Positions 1 to 9,139 of a stretch of 64,000 nt of DNA are shown here, piece after piece (position 1 is the first letter of the stretch; every line of letters begins with the position of its first letter). This stretch comes from DASXZH01 sp036502005. Its GTDB lineage: Bacteria > Armatimonadota > Fimbriimonadia > Fimbriimonadales > Fimbriimonadaceae. The notes beneath the pieces were generated by a model that saw only the letters and a list, made by a program, of their open reading frames with translations, searched no databases and was not told the origin of the DNA. The position numbers and the translations under genes were made by a program. The stretch covers positions 62,001-126,000 of the forward strand of contig DASXZH010000039.1 in NCBI GenBank assembly GCA_036502005.1. Direction: 5' to 3'.

Positions 1-1
1 G

Positions 2-643
2 ACGGAGCCGAACGGTGGCACCGCTTACATTTGCGGTTTCGATGTTCGCACGCAGCCCATCGACGTTAAGAGAAATATTGGGTTCGTGCCCGACTCCGGC
101 GCGGTCTATGAGGCCCTCACCGGGCTAGAGTTTCTGGAAATGATCGCCGCCCTTTACGATATCCCGCGGCAGATCGCCAGACCGAGAATAGAGCAGTTCA
201 TTTCGTTCTTTGACCTAAGCATGAACGACCTTTCTCAAAAGCTGCTAGGCGCTTATTCTAAAGGAATGCGGCGCAAGGTGGTCATCACGGCTGCCCTTCT
301 TCACAACCCTCCGGTTGTCTTCTTTGACGAGCCCTTGGAGGGGCTCGATGCCAACGCATCGGTTGGGTTTAAGGCGCTTATCCAGACCCTTGCCAAAGAG
401 GGCAAAGCGATCATTTATAGCTCGCACATTTTGGACGTGGTGGAACGCGTTTGCGATCGCGTTCTTATCATCGATAAGGGCCGAATGCTATTAGATGGCG
501 TCCCCGATGCGCTCGTAGCCCAGCACAACTCGGGAACGTTGGAGCACCTTTTCACGAGCCTAACGGGAGGCGAGGAACTCCAGCGCAGGGCGGAAGATTT
601 CGCCAAGACCTTCTTGCCGGAGGGCCCGAAATTTCAAGTGTAG
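2..643 (+). CDS. ABC transporter ATP-binding protein, 5' end cut off by the window
   Basis: This is the nucleotide-binding subunit of an ABC-2 type exporter; it hydrolyses ATP to drive the permease encoded next. The reading frame is open from base 2, so the Walker A loop lies upstream of the window. Visible motifs are the signature YSKGMRRK, Walker B VVFFDEP with the D-loop EGLD, and the switch histidine in IIYSSHILD. The stop overlaps the GTG start of the permease by one base, which implies translational coupling. The substrate cannot be read from the sequence. The class assignment is firm. Confidence 0.93.
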   Translation, partial: TEPNGGTAYICGFDVRTQPIDVKRNIGFVPDSGAVYEALTGLEFLEMIAALYDIPRQIARPRIEQFISFFDLSMNDLSQKLLGAYSKGMRRKVVITAALLHNPPVVFFDEPLEGLDANASVGFKALIQTLAKEGKAIIYSSHILDVVERVCDRVLIIDKGRMLLDGVPDALVAQHNSGTLEHLFTSLTGGEELQRRAEDFAKTFLPEGPKFQV

Positions 644-2355
644 TGCCTCCGCCGCCGTTGCATGCAGCCTCCCAAGATAAGACCCTCCGGGCGCTGTTCC
701 TCACCATTTTCTTGAGGGGTCACTCTTCGCGGGGGCTCACCAAGGCATCGGCGCCAAAGTCGATCGGCCAGCGGCTTGCCCTAGTCTTGATTTCCTATGG
801 CGTATTGGGCGGCTTCATGCCCCTCTTCTTGTTTCACCAAAGCACCATTTTGATAAGCGCCCTTATGCACGCGTTTACCTTTATGGCGCTGGGCATGTTC
901 ATCACAAGCAGCGCCGGCGAGACCCTGTTTAACAAGGAAGAAACCGAGATCCTTATGCACCGGCCGATTAAGCCTAAAACCTTGTTGTGGGCAAAGGTTT
1001 GGGTGATGGCCCAGGTTTCGCTTTACTTGGCGGTTGCGATGAACCTGGCAAGCTTTGCCGTCGGGATTTTCGCAAGCGATGGAAGCGGATCAAAGATCAC
1101 TATTGACCCATCCTTAGGAATCAGTTTGGTCGGCCCGTGGTATCTGTATCCGATCATTCACTTCGTTTCAATCACTGAATCAGCCCTCTTTACCACCGGT
1201 TTCGTGGTCCTGTCCTATCAGCTTTGCTTGAAATGGTTTGGCCGCGACAAGCTGGAAGGCATGATGACGGCGGTGCAGATAGTAGCTACCGTTGGCATGA
1301 TTTTGGGAAGCCAAATCTTGCCTCGGGCGATGATCCATGCCCAGGGTCTTGGCGTCGTCATCCAAAAACCGATGTGGATTTACGCCATTCCATCCACATG
1401 GTTCGCCTGTCTAGACGATGCCATTGCGGGCAGCCACGAAATGCTGTCCTGGGGTTTTGCCGCCCTAGGTTTGGCGGTCACCGTCCTCGTGTTGAGGCTC
1501 GCCCTTGGAAAGCTGGCAGCTAGTTACGAATCCGGCGTTCAAGTTCTTAACGAATCTGCGGCGCCTAAGGCTAGCCAGCGTAGCCAACTTGGGTTTCTGA
1601 AGAAAGTTGCGGCTGCGCCACCTTTTTCCTGGTTCTTGGGGGGTTCCGTTGAAAAAGCCACGTTTGTGCTTGCCTGCGCTTACATTTTTCGAGACCGAGA
1701 GACGAAATTGCGCATCTTCCCGGGCATCGTGCCTATGGTGATCATGCCCATCGTCTTTACGGTGACGAATCCCGGAATGAGCAGCGAGCTTCATAGTCCG
1801 GGGACCAAAGCGATAACGGACTCGTTTATGCCGATGATGGTCTCGATTTCGGGTGGCTATCTATCTTGTATTCCGCTGCTAGCTTTGAACCTGCTTAGCT
1901 TCACTCAGCAATGGAAGGCCTCCGAGCTTTTCCGCTTGACGCCTATTCGCGGCCCTTGGGCGATTCAGCGGGGCGCGCAGGTGGCAGTTATGGTCATCTT
2001 TGTGTTGCCAATAGTTTTGGCTGATGCCATTTACACGTGCTTCATTCCCGGTATCCACTTCTTGCCATTGCTTTTGCCCGCCGTAATGCTATTGCCGGTT
2101 TATGCCTTGTTGCCGGCGTTGATTACGGGTTCCGTTCCCCTATCCATGCCGACCGAAGAGGCGAAAGCGGCGGGCCGTGGCTTTGTGATTATGTTCGCCA
2201 TGTTCGCCGGAATCGGCATAGGGGTTGCTTCTGCAATCGCTTGGAGATTCGGATTCTTTTGGTATCTGACTTGCCTTGAAGCGGTGGTCGTTTCGATCTT
2301 TTGTTTGTTGGCCGATCGGCACCTACGCGGCGTTCGGTGGAAGTCGGCAGAGTAG
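643..2355 (+). CDS. ABC-2 type transporter permease
   Basis: A 570-residue polytopic membrane protein, the channel partner of the ATPase just upstream. It has about ten hydrophobic segments, a first block at roughly residues 48-90 and a dense group in the last 200 residues. The cytosolic stretch NKEETEILMHRPI is typical of ABC-2 permeases of the large exporter type. The GTG start overlaps the ATPase stop (TAGTG), which supports this start and co-translation. The substrate is unknown. Confidence 0.85.
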   Translation: MPPPPLHAASQDKTLRALFLTIFLRGHSSRGLTKASAPKSIGQRLALVLISYGVLGGFMPLFLFHQSTILISALMHAFTFMALGMFITSSAGETLFNKEETEILMHRPIKPKTLLWAKVWVMAQVSLYLAVAMNLASFAVGIFASDGSGSKITIDPSLGISLVGPWYLYPIIHFVSITESALFTTGFVVLSYQLCLKWFGRDKLEGMMTAVQIVATVGMILGSQILPRAMIHAQGLGVVIQKPMWIYAIPSTWFACLDDAIAGSHEMLSWGFAALGLAVTVLVLRLALGKLAASYESGVQVLNESAAPKASQRSQLGFLKKVAAAPPFSWFLGGSVEKATFVLACAYIFRDRETKLRIFPGIVPMVIMPIVFTVTNPGMSSELHSPGTKAITDSFMPMMVSISGGYLSCIPLLALNLLSFTQQWKASELFRLTPIRGPWAIQRGAQVAVMVIFVLPIVLADAIYTCFIPGIHFLPLLLPAVMLLPVYALLPALITGSVPLSMPTEEAKAAGRGFVIMFAMFAGIGIGVASAIAWRFGFFWYLTCLEAVVVSIFCLLADRHLRGVRWKSAE

Positions 2356-2446
2356 GACAAGTGTTTTTGGCACTAAAGATGGCCGGTTTTATGTTGGATA
2401 ATATAGTAAGTGGCAATAACCCAAACTTGGGAACTTGCGGAAAGCT

Positions 2447-2722
2447 ATGAGCATCCATCAAAAAATAGATATTAAAAAGCCCGATAGCTCTGGCCGAATA
2501 AATATTGGTTTGAAGTTTAAGGAAAAGCTATTTAGACAGACTGAACTTCCTAATGGCGACATCTTGCTTTCGCCAGTGGTTGTCCGTCACGAGCGTGAAC
2601 AGTGGCTCTACGACAATCCTGAAGCAATGGCCGCTTTAGATCGTGCGCTCGAACAGGCTTCGAAGGGACAAATCAAAAGTCTGGGAAGCTTCGCTGAATA
2701 TGCGCTTGACGATGAGGACTGA
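2447..2722 (+). CDS. Small antitoxin-like protein upstream of a ParE/RelE-like gene
   Basis: About 91 residues; an ATG at 2447 with GGAAAG just upstream is preferred over a TTG at 2435. The N-terminal part (IKKPDSSGRINIGLKF) resembles the short beta-rich DNA-binding segment of AbrB/SpoVT-type antitoxins. The C-terminal half is an acidic helical tail that could bind a toxin. It ends five bases before the next small gene, the usual antitoxin-first order of type II toxin-antitoxin modules. The role is inferred from size, order and composition. Confidence 0.5.
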   Translation: MSIHQKIDIKKPDSSGRINIGLKFKEKLFRQTELPNGDILLSPVVVRHEREQWLYDNPEAMAALDRALEQASKGQIKSLGSFAEYALDDED

Positions 2723-2727
2723 CCTAG

Positions 2728-3030
2728 TTGCCTTTTAACTTGATCTTTACCGATGATGCTGCCAGGCAGCTCCACGACCTCGAATTTCACAAGAAAAAGA
2801 AGGATTTGGGCAAGTTAAAGAAAGTTCGCAGGTGTTTAGGACTGCTTCAAACTGACCCAAAATACAATGGCCTTTATTCGCACAAGTACGAAGAAAAAGA
2901 GGGGCTGAGGGGTGAGGATGTTTGGGAGTCTTACGTCGAGAACAGGACCCCAGGGGCGTGGCGTTTGTTCTGGTTCTACGGCCCCGGCCCCAATGAAATC
3001 ACGATCCTCTTGATTTCTCCGCACCCCTAG
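2728..3030 (+). CDS. RelE/ParE-like toxin candidate
   Basis: A 100-residue basic protein. It opens with a beta strand and helix (FNLIFTDDAARQLHDLE), continues with a lysine-rich helix, and ends in strands containing WESYVENRTPGAWRLFWFY and a final ITILLISPHP strand. This matches the RelE/ParE fold, whose members cleave ribosome-bound mRNA or inhibit gyrase. A TTG start is used because the first strand begins there and GAGG lies upstream. It follows the antitoxin-like gene by five bases. Which toxin activity it has is not clear. Confidence 0.55.
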   Translation: MPFNLIFTDDAARQLHDLEFHKKKKDLGKLKKVRRCLGLLQTDPKYNGLYSHKYEEKEGLRGEDVWESYVENRTPGAWRLFWFYGPGPNEITILLISPHP

Positions 3031-3038
3031 TGAAGCTA

Positions 3039-4007
3039 TTATTTTGCGACGGTGTAGCTGAAGCTATCAGCAGTCTCAAACTTGTTCGGAGCGGACTCGG
3101 CCTTATAAGTCACCGTCACTTTCGGGCCGGCAATATCCACCACGACATAGCCGATCTTGCCTTCCACGTGCCCCAGATGAGTTAAGGCCCAGTTACCATC
3201 GGTCGCCTCTTGGTTTTTGCCGTGCACAAACGGCGCGCCGCCGGTGCCGACTACCACCTGGTGAATAGCCTTGTTGGCGGGCCAGCCGGTTTTCAGGGCC
3301 GTTTCGTGATCGTAAAGGTGATCGTGGCCGAAAAACACCATTCGCCCCCCCGCATTGGAGAGACTGGTTAAGAACTTGTCGCGAGCCTCGGGGACCGTGT
3401 TCATACCATCCACGTGGTTGCCCGATTTAAAAGCCATTTTATGCGCGAAGGCAAAAATATGGGTCGCTTTGGTTCCAGCCAGAGTTTGGTCTAACCAATC
3501 TTGGTTTATCGTTGGCTTGCTGGTTTGAAACTCATCTAAGCCAAGAAAAAGGGTGTTTCCGTAAGTGAAAGAATAAGTGAGATCTTCCTCGCCGCTAGGA
3601 CCTCCGCCGGGGTTTGCATGGTCTCCTGCAAACGCTGCTTGCCAAACCGCGGTGGGATTCGGGCAGTGCATTTCGTGGTTGCCACGAATGGCGAGAACCT
3701 TGATTCCGGCCAAATAAATGGGCTCCATTGAAATCATAAAGGTCTTGAACTGCGACGTTTCTTCATCATCGGTTTCGCCCCCGCCCACGCAGTCGCCGTT
3801 AAAGAGAAGAATGGCCGGTTTCTCGGCCACGATTGCCGTGGCGAGCCGGTCCATTGCCGCAACGTTGACGCCGTTATCATCCATTCCTTGACGCGGGTTG
3901 TTTGTGTTCCAGCGGTCATCGCCGGTGACGACGAACCGAAAGTGGTCTTGAGCAAAGGCTTGGGTGCAAACGGCAAGAATGGCAAGGATGAGCAATCGAA
4001 GCTTCAT
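3039..4007 (-). CDS. Secreted metallophosphoesterase (calcineurin-like)
   Basis: A 322-residue exported phosphoesterase. A signal peptide covers roughly residues 1-19 (ending QAFAQ). The metal-binding blocks of the calcineurin-like family are in order: VTGDDR, FNGDCVGG, RGNHEMH, a histidine in FAFAHK, and FFGHDH. These residues usually hold two metal ions that hydrolyse phosphomono- or diesters. A small beta-rich tail (IGYVVVDIAGPKVTVTYKAE) resembles the C-terminal domain of secreted purple-acid-phosphatase-like enzymes. It stands alone, convergent with the toxin-like gene. The substrate is unknown. Confidence 0.85.
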   Translation of the reverse strand: MKLRLLILAILAVCTQAFAQDHFRFVVTGDDRWNTNNPRQGMDDNGVNVAAMDRLATAIVAEKPAILLFNGDCVGGGETDDEETSQFKTFMISMEPIYLAGIKVLAIRGNHEMHCPNPTAVWQAAFAGDHANPGGGPSGEEDLTYSFTYGNTLFLGLDEFQTSKPTINQDWLDQTLAGTKATHIFAFAHKMAFKSGNHVDGMNTVPEARDKFLTSLSNAGGRMVFFGHDHLYDHETALKTGWPANKAIHQVVVGTGGAPFVHGKNQEATDGNWALTHLGHVEGKIGYVVVDIAGPKVTVTYKAESAPNKFETADSFSYTVAK

Positions 4008-4308
4008 GGTGTAAATGATGCATGAAAATGCCGTACGAGTTGGTTCTTTGTTGAGTTTATTTAACTAATAGCATGAGACTTGGCCAGCGCCCGCAAAAAG
4101 TACATGTCTGATCACTAACAGTGCTAGTGATATTGCATTTTGTTATAGGCTTATTAGGCTAATGCGCGGATTGCCGAAAGTCGCTTTTGCAAGCACGCCC
4201 TCCACTTTCATTAATGAGGCATTTCAATGTCCGGCAGCAATTCGCTTTCGCAATGCTTTCGATCACTGCCTTTCAGACATGTACCTGGGAGCGCACTCCT
4301 AGTCGCCA
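4008..4308. other. Gene-free interval with a 7-bp palindrome
   Basis: About 300 bases between the start of the phosphoesterase gene and the end of the chaperone-rich leftward gene set. The one structured element is ATCACTA (4111-4117) mirrored by TAGTGAT (4125-4131) around seven bases, about 105-125 bases upstream of the phosphoesterase start. It could be an operator. No credible gene was seen. Confidence 0.35.
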
Positions 4309-5079
4309 CTACGACGCATTTGAGCGTCGAATGATCGTTTTCCTGCCAATGGGAATAAAGTCAACATGGACTTGCGAAAGAGTTGACTCGGGGGTTGTTT
4401 CTAGTAAAAACGTAAACTCTCGTTCCAAGGCATCAATATCTGCTACCTTGCTTCTTAAACACGCAGAAATGAGGGCCGAAAGCCGAAGATCTGCCGCACG
4501 CTGCCATTGAGAAAGGCTAGGAGTTTCTTGTTCCATCGTTAATGGGTTAACGCCGGTCGATAGTAGATAGTAGGCCGCAGCCAAGGAAAACACAAGACTC
4601 TGTGGATCTTCAGAAGGTGCCAAGCAGCAAAGACTGCTTAGGATAGTGTCGCCTTCTATGTTAAAGCCCCAGATCAGGTCCGGCGCGAAGATCGGCTCAC
4701 AGTTGTTTAAGGACCCCAATTTGGCCAACTCAATAAACTTAGATAGCAAACCGTAAAGTTCGCTCTGGGACCAAAGCCGTTGGTGGCTGGCGCTTAATTT
4801 GTTGCCGTGCACTTTTAGCAGAAATCCTGCGACGGTATCCCCACGAGCCACGACTCCAAGGTCCAAAATTTCTAGCCCACGCGGAAATAGGGTCGTCCAC
4901 CACGGGATCTCTATTTTCGCCAATGCTTCAGAATGGAGCGAGGATTTAGCTCTGACAAAAAACTGGCCCGACATCGGTTCGCAGGAATACACCTCGAAGA
5001 ATTCGTTTAAGTAGACACATTCTCGGATCCGTACGAACTCGTCAACGGATGTACCCGACGGCAAGAATGGCTTGTTCAT
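4309..5079 (-). CDS. Pseudokinase-like protein, last gene of the leftward Hsp70 set
   Basis: A 256-residue soluble protein with no recognised catalytic motif. Its layout resembles a degenerate protein-kinase fold: an N-lobe-like segment (FFEVYSC then QFFVRAK), a hinge-like segment (GDTVAGFLLKVHGNKL), and helices around ELYGLLSKFIELAKLGS. No HRD or DFG motif is recognisable, so any such domain would be catalytically dead. It begins four bases after the Hsp70 stop and is surely co-transcribed with it. A clearer pseudokinase occupies a similar place in the divergent set. The kinase relationship is my inference; no function is assigned. Confidence 0.4.
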   Translation of the reverse strand: MNKPFLPSGTSVDEFVRIRECVYLNEFFEVYSCEPMSGQFFVRAKSSLHSEALAKIEIPWWTTLFPRGLEILDLGVVARGDTVAGFLLKVHGNKLSASHQRLWSQSELYGLLSKFIELAKLGSLNNCEPIFAPDLIWGFNIEGDTILSSLCCLAPSEDPQSLVFSLAAAYYLLSTGVNPLTMEQETPSLSQWQRAADLRLSALISACLRSKVADIDALEREFTFLLETTPESTLSQVHVDFIPIGRKTIIRRSNAS

Positions 5080-5083
5080 TAGA

Positions 5084-7600
5084 TTACGTTAACCTCAAAT
5101 GTGACGGAATGGATTGTTCCCTAGCCGCGGTATCAACATCTTTGACCTCAAGATCCCATAGTTTTTCTACGGCCTTTCGAAGGTCGCGGCCGCTCCCACT
5201 GCTTAATGCTTTGTCGCCCGTTTGGAACCACATGGACATCGCTGCTTGATTCGTGTACCGAGCGGGATTTCTGTCGAATTTATTGAAGATATCACGCCAA
5301 AACCAGTCATGCTTAGAAAGCACCTCGTAATTGAGTGAGCTTAGATTGTCATTCCAAGAATGCAAGGCATCCAAATCCTTATTTTGTTCGATGACGTTCA
5401 AGTCTTTAACAAGGGCGCTCAGAGTCTCTTTTTCGCTATCGTCTCCATGCTGTTGAATGTCCGAGGAAAATGTCCGAAGGGACCTCTTAGCTTGTTTAAG
5501 TTGAGCCTCGAATGAGTCGAGATTAAGTAGCTCTTCGATCTTCGAAAGGAGTTCACTTACGCGGCGCGTCTCCCACTGGAGTTTTCTTGCAGTATCAAGA
5601 ATTTCTAGGGAAGCCATCTCTCCAGCAAGATGAACTTCTAAGTACAGGTGATCTAAATCTTTCCTTAGTGCCTTTATCTCTGCGCGCTGCTCTGCTGGCA
5701 GTGAGATGGCTCCGTTCCTGTTAATCTCTTTTAGTCGTTGGTTTAACGTATCAAGTTGCTCCGAAACGGCAATTATGCCTTCGGCGTTGGACCGCCCATT
5801 TTCGTCAGGCAAGTAGATTCCCTCTGTGAAATGTTGATCGAGGCGCGGGATTGTAACTCCAACCGTGAGTAAGCTTGAGCGGTCCACGTGGAAATGAATC
5901 TTGATTTCAGAGCCCCTCGGAAGCGGTTTGGAAAGCATGCTCCCGCTGATCGTAAGCAAGTTAATCCAGTTGTTAGCCTGGGGAGTCGAAAAGTCTTCCC
6001 CCTCCCACAGCTTAATTGAAACGGAGTCCGTTGGCGAGCTAGGCTTTAGAGTTACTGCAACCCGATAGGAAACCTCTTTAGACGCCGGCAGCAGTGTGCT
6101 TCGCCCAAAAATGGGATCAAGCCGAGGCTGATCATTTTCGTCCACGAACTCGATGCTGATACTGTGGGGAAGCGGGAATGGATTGGGCTCGAGCCCGTGC
6201 CTGATACTAAACTCGTTCGGGTCGGCTTCTATCAGCTTCCCAGACTGATCCCTCAGGTAAATGTGAAAAAGCGAGGTTTTGCGTTCTTGGAGCGAAACAG
6301 CGATGCAAAACTTATTGTCCTTTATAGGAACCCAACCGCTACTCCAGAATCCTTTGTGCTCGTCCATCCGAACCTCGAACGACTGTTTTGGTGGCGTATC
6401 AATAGTTCCGAGCACTTCCGTTTCCAAGGATCGGCTGACCCGGTCATATGCAAGTTTCAGATTGATTTCGCTCTTGTTCGTAGGAGCTTCGACGCGTTTC
6501 AATTCCAGACTAGCAGCATAAATGGCGGCTCCGGCTGCGACGATCGTCATCGGGTCAAGTGTGTCATTTAGAGGCACCTTCAGGTGATTGCGAAGAGCTT
6601 CACGCAAGTAGGGACTCTTGGTTGGGCCGCCAACGAGTAAAACATTCGTAAGTTCTGCAGGAGCCAGATGGGCTGCCGATAAGGCCTTATCCATTAGCTC
6701 TATACAGCGGGTTACCGTCGGTTCAAATTGCTGTTCCAGTTGTTCCCGGCTAACGGGGATATCTAGTTCAATCACCTTCCCCTCTAAATCCTCACCGATG
6801 TCGAAGAAACTGCAGATAGCGGTTCGGGTGTCGCTCAGTTCGATCTTCAGTTCTTCAGCCCTGAAGAGGGCGCGGCGAACCAAGGGTTGGTGCTTGTCCG
6901 GATGGTCGATCGGATTCGGCAACTTGTATTCGGATGCCAATGCGGGCCACAAAATGTTGTCTACTATGCGTCGATCTACATCTTTGCCTCCCAAAGTGTC
7001 CTGACCGAAATGCTCAATAACGGTCAGGAAGTCATCCTTGGTGGAGACTATGGCTACGTCAAATGTGCCCCCACCCAAATCGAACACGAGCCATTTTTGA
7101 TTTGAACGGGACGGTCCGACTCCGTACGCGATCGCGGCCGCGATCGGCTCATGTAGAAGAACTGAATGCTGTAGTCCAGCCAGCCGCGCGGCCTTAGAAG
7201 TGGCCTCCCTTTGAACCATTCCAAACGCGGCAGGTACAGTAATGACTGCTGAGGTCATGTCTGTCGAGGTCTTTGCCTGGACAGCGGCCCTTAGCGATTT
7301 GAGCACCTCTGCTGAAAGCTGCTCGGCAGATAGAGCTTGGCCTGTTCCCGGAAATCTCTTGATGTCGGATTGACCCATCCAACGTTTGAACTCAGTCGCA
7401 ACATTCAAAGGGTCGGTCACTATTGCTTCGTAAGCTCTCTTTCCAACGACTATGGCACCGGATCGCGTGATGCGCACTGCGGATGGCGTCACTTTAAGGC
7501 GATCGCGGTTATCAAAAATCGTAACGTGGTCTTCAGCAAATGCTGCGACGCAGGAGTTCGTCGTTCCTAGATCAATGCCATATCGATAGTCTTCTGCCAT
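5084..7600 (-). CDS. Hsp70 (DnaK-like) ATPase with long helical C-terminal extension
   Basis: An 838-residue Hsp70 relative, longer than DnaK (about 640). The nucleotide-binding domain spans roughly residues 1-375: GIDLGTTNS (8-16), catalytic-type lysine 72 in EFKRWMG, HEPIAAA (150-156), DLGGGTFD (174-181) and LLVGGPTKSP. The usual interdomain linker is not obvious. Next comes a beta-rich region (about 400-625), then some 200 residues of predicted helix and coiled coil (EQLDTLNQRLKEIN onward). It sits two bases from a GrpE-like gene and four from a pseudokinase-like gene. The ATPase site looks intact. The tail suggests a dedicated client or partner rather than general folding. Confidence 0.9.
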   Translation of the reverse strand: MAEDYRYGIDLGTTNSCVAAFAEDHVTIFDNRDRLKVTPSAVRITRSGAIVVGKRAYEAIVTDPLNVATEFKRWMGQSDIKRFPGTGQALSAEQLSAEVLKSLRAAVQAKTSTDMTSAVITVPAAFGMVQREATSKAARLAGLQHSVLLHEPIAAAIAYGVGPSRSNQKWLVFDLGGGTFDVAIVSTKDDFLTVIEHFGQDTLGGKDVDRRIVDNILWPALASEYKLPNPIDHPDKHQPLVRRALFRAEELKIELSDTRTAICSFFDIGEDLEGKVIELDIPVSREQLEQQFEPTVTRCIELMDKALSAAHLAPAELTNVLLVGGPTKSPYLREALRNHLKVPLNDTLDPMTIVAAGAAIYAASLELKRVEAPTNKSEINLKLAYDRVSRSLETEVLGTIDTPPKQSFEVRMDEHKGFWSSGWVPIKDNKFCIAVSLQERKTSLFHIYLRDQSGKLIEADPNEFSIRHGLEPNPFPLPHSISIEFVDENDQPRLDPIFGRSTLLPASKEVSYRVAVTLKPSSPTDSVSIKLWEGEDFSTPQANNWINLLTISGSMLSKPLPRGSEIKIHFHVDRSSLLTVGVTIPRLDQHFTEGIYLPDENGRSNAEGIIAVSEQLDTLNQRLKEINRNGAISLPAEQRAEIKALRKDLDHLYLEVHLAGEMASLEILDTARKLQWETRRVSELLSKIEELLNLDSFEAQLKQAKRSLRTFSSDIQQHGDDSEKETLSALVKDLNVIEQNKDLDALHSWNDNLSSLNYEVLSKHDWFWRDIFNKFDRNPARYTNQAAMSMWFQTGDKALSSGSGRDLRKAVEKLWDLEVKDVDTAAREQSIPSHLRLT

Positions 7601-7602
7601 TA

Positions 7603-8004
7603 TCAGTTCGTTCCAGGCCTTTGTGTTGTTACCTTCCCAAATCTAACGACTTGCCGGTCAATCAGAACAATTGGCTCGACCGTTTTCATAACTTGTTCTG
7701 ATCCAGAGCCATCGGACTCCAAGACCTCTACGGCACTGCCAGTCGAAAAAGGCATACCATCCAAATCGACAACTTCGATTCTGTTTTTGGCGAGGATCTG
7801 TCCCATTTTCCGCAGCGCGAAGTTTAAGCCGACTTGAGAGTCTCCGCCGATGATTTCAAGCTTCTTCTTTATGCGCCAATGCTGTATTGCTATCTCAGCC
7901 AAATCTTCGTGGGACAGAACGCGGGAGTTCTCGTCTGTTTGTTCCTGAGCGCAACGCCACTTTAGGGCGTGATTGATCTTAGCCGCGTGGTTTAGCTTAT
8001 CCAA
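7603..8004 (-). CDS. Compact GrpE-like nucleotide-exchange factor candidate
   Basis: A 133-residue protein whose C-terminal half follows the GrpE beta-wing pattern: a helix (LRKMGQILAKNRIE), then GMPFSTGSAVEVLES in place of G-pFDP-HEAV, then KTVEPIVLIDRQVVRFGKV in place of GY-l-drvlRpA-V. GrpE opens the Hsp70 nucleotide cleft to release ADP. The long N-terminal helix of true GrpE is short or missing. A TTG start is taken because the frame opens within the end of the upstream J-like gene, an 8-base overlap. It lies two bases before the Hsp70 gene, its likely partner. The homology is read by eye and is divergent. Confidence 0.6.
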   Translation of the reverse strand: MDKLNHAAKINHALKWRCAQEQTDENSRVLSHEDLAEIAIQHWRIKKKLEIIGGDSQVGLNFALRKMGQILAKNRIEVVDLDGMPFSTGSAVEVLESDGSGSEQVMKTVEPIVLIDRQVVRFGKVTTQRPGTN

Positions 8005-9079
8005 TCAACACCCCATACCTAACCAATCGCTCTTTGGCCTTACCCTCGATCACAGTGCCCTTCCCATAAATTGCTGCATTGTGGAACAAGCGGGAGCTTA
8101 ATTTGGAATCGTCAGTCCATGTCGTCGCCTTGGCAATCTCAAAAACACATTTCGCGGCTACATTCAGGTTCTTTCTTGTGAGTGCGTTTTCCCCGAGGAG
8201 ATATCTAATACGATCCACAATCGGCACAACGGTCGTTTCAAAATCATCGATGACCGGCATGAGGGCTCTTAGGTTACGGGCGCGGGCATCGTCGTCTTCC
8301 ACAATAACCTTCCAACATTTCTCGTGTAAATCATCGCAAGCTTCGCTAAGAGTCGCCGTTAGGTTCAGGAACAACTTTGCCAGATATCGCAGTTGGATTT
8401 CCTCGTTAGGCGCGACCATCTCGATGAGAATCTTGATTCTCAAGGCATCCTCATCTCTCTCCTCCACGAGGGCGTCGGTTCCCGCCTCGATTACGGGAAG
8501 AAGAAGTTGATCTATCGTCGCCTTTCTGAGCCTCGCAAAGTCGTTATCCGAGGCTCGTGGTTCAAATCCACTCCGCTGCTCTGCGATCCTCTGCTCATAC
8601 CAAAATGAATCGCTATGAATCAACTCAATCCAACGTCTTAGGCAATCGGCCCATAGAGACAAATTGTTAAAGCGCGGGTCCAGAACTGAGCTTCCAGCCA
8701 GAAAGAGAAGGAGCGCGTCATGGTTGGACAACTTCTGCAGACTTTCCACCCAACCGATTAGCACCGTCTCGTCAGGATGGGGCTCAAATTTCTTCAGCGC
8801 TGAGTCGCCCGAAAACCACCAGATGCGGGCATTAATACGGGAGCTTGGAAGATTAATACTTGCTTTGCTTTCTTCCAAAGAAACCTTATCTATCATCAGG
8901 CTGGGAAGCCAAGGCAGGAAAGTTCCCTGACTATGCATGTCCAGTTGCAATTCTTTTGAAATCCTACCACTTACAAGTTGAATCGTGGCCTTAGTGGCTG
9001 TTGTCGAGACGCCGAATACGCGAAAGCAGTTTCTGGTAACCAGCTTTAAAAGGTCCGCGTCATCGTAAAGGGCAGTCAT
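7997..9079 (-). CDS. Protein with degenerate J-like N-terminal domain and helical repeat tail
   Basis: A 360-residue protein. Residues about 8-40 (RNCFRVFGVSTTATKATIQ then SGRISKELQL) match helix I-II of the divergent J-domains that begin 'NPFRVLGL'. The segment PSSRINARIWWF near residue 80-90 matches their later helix. The HPD tripeptide that stimulates Hsp70 ATPase is absent. The remaining ~270 residues are helical and may form TPR-like repeats. It overlaps the GrpE-like gene by 8 bases and lies 60 bases after the TIR-WD40 gene, so a J/GrpE/Hsp70 triad is encoded in a row. It may dock an Hsp70 without classical stimulation. Confidence 0.55.
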   Translation of the reverse strand: MTALYDDADLLKLVTRNCFRVFGVSTTATKATIQLVSGRISKELQLDMHSQGTFLPWLPSLMIDKVSLEESKASINLPSSRINARIWWFSGDSALKKFEPHPDETVLIGWVESLQKLSNHDALLLFLAGSSVLDPRFNNLSLWADCLRRWIELIHSDSFWYEQRIAEQRSGFEPRASDNDFARLRKATIDQLLLPVIEAGTDALVEERDEDALRIKILIEMVAPNEEIQLRYLAKLFLNLTATLSEACDDLHEKCWKVIVEDDDARARNLRALMPVIDDFETTVVPIVDRIRYLLGENALTRKNLNVAAKCVFEIAKATTWTDDSKLSSRLFHNAAIYGKGTVIEGKAKERLVRYGVLIG

Positions 9080-9139
9080 AGTAAATGTTCCAGATTCATG
9101 TTTCTCAAGTAATCCGTGTAGTTCCCTCTGATTGTAAAT

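Noticed and set aside
4187..4510. 107-residue plus-strand frame
   Set aside because: It overlaps the end of the pseudokinase-like gene in antisense, is rich in R, S and C, and has no recognisable domain.
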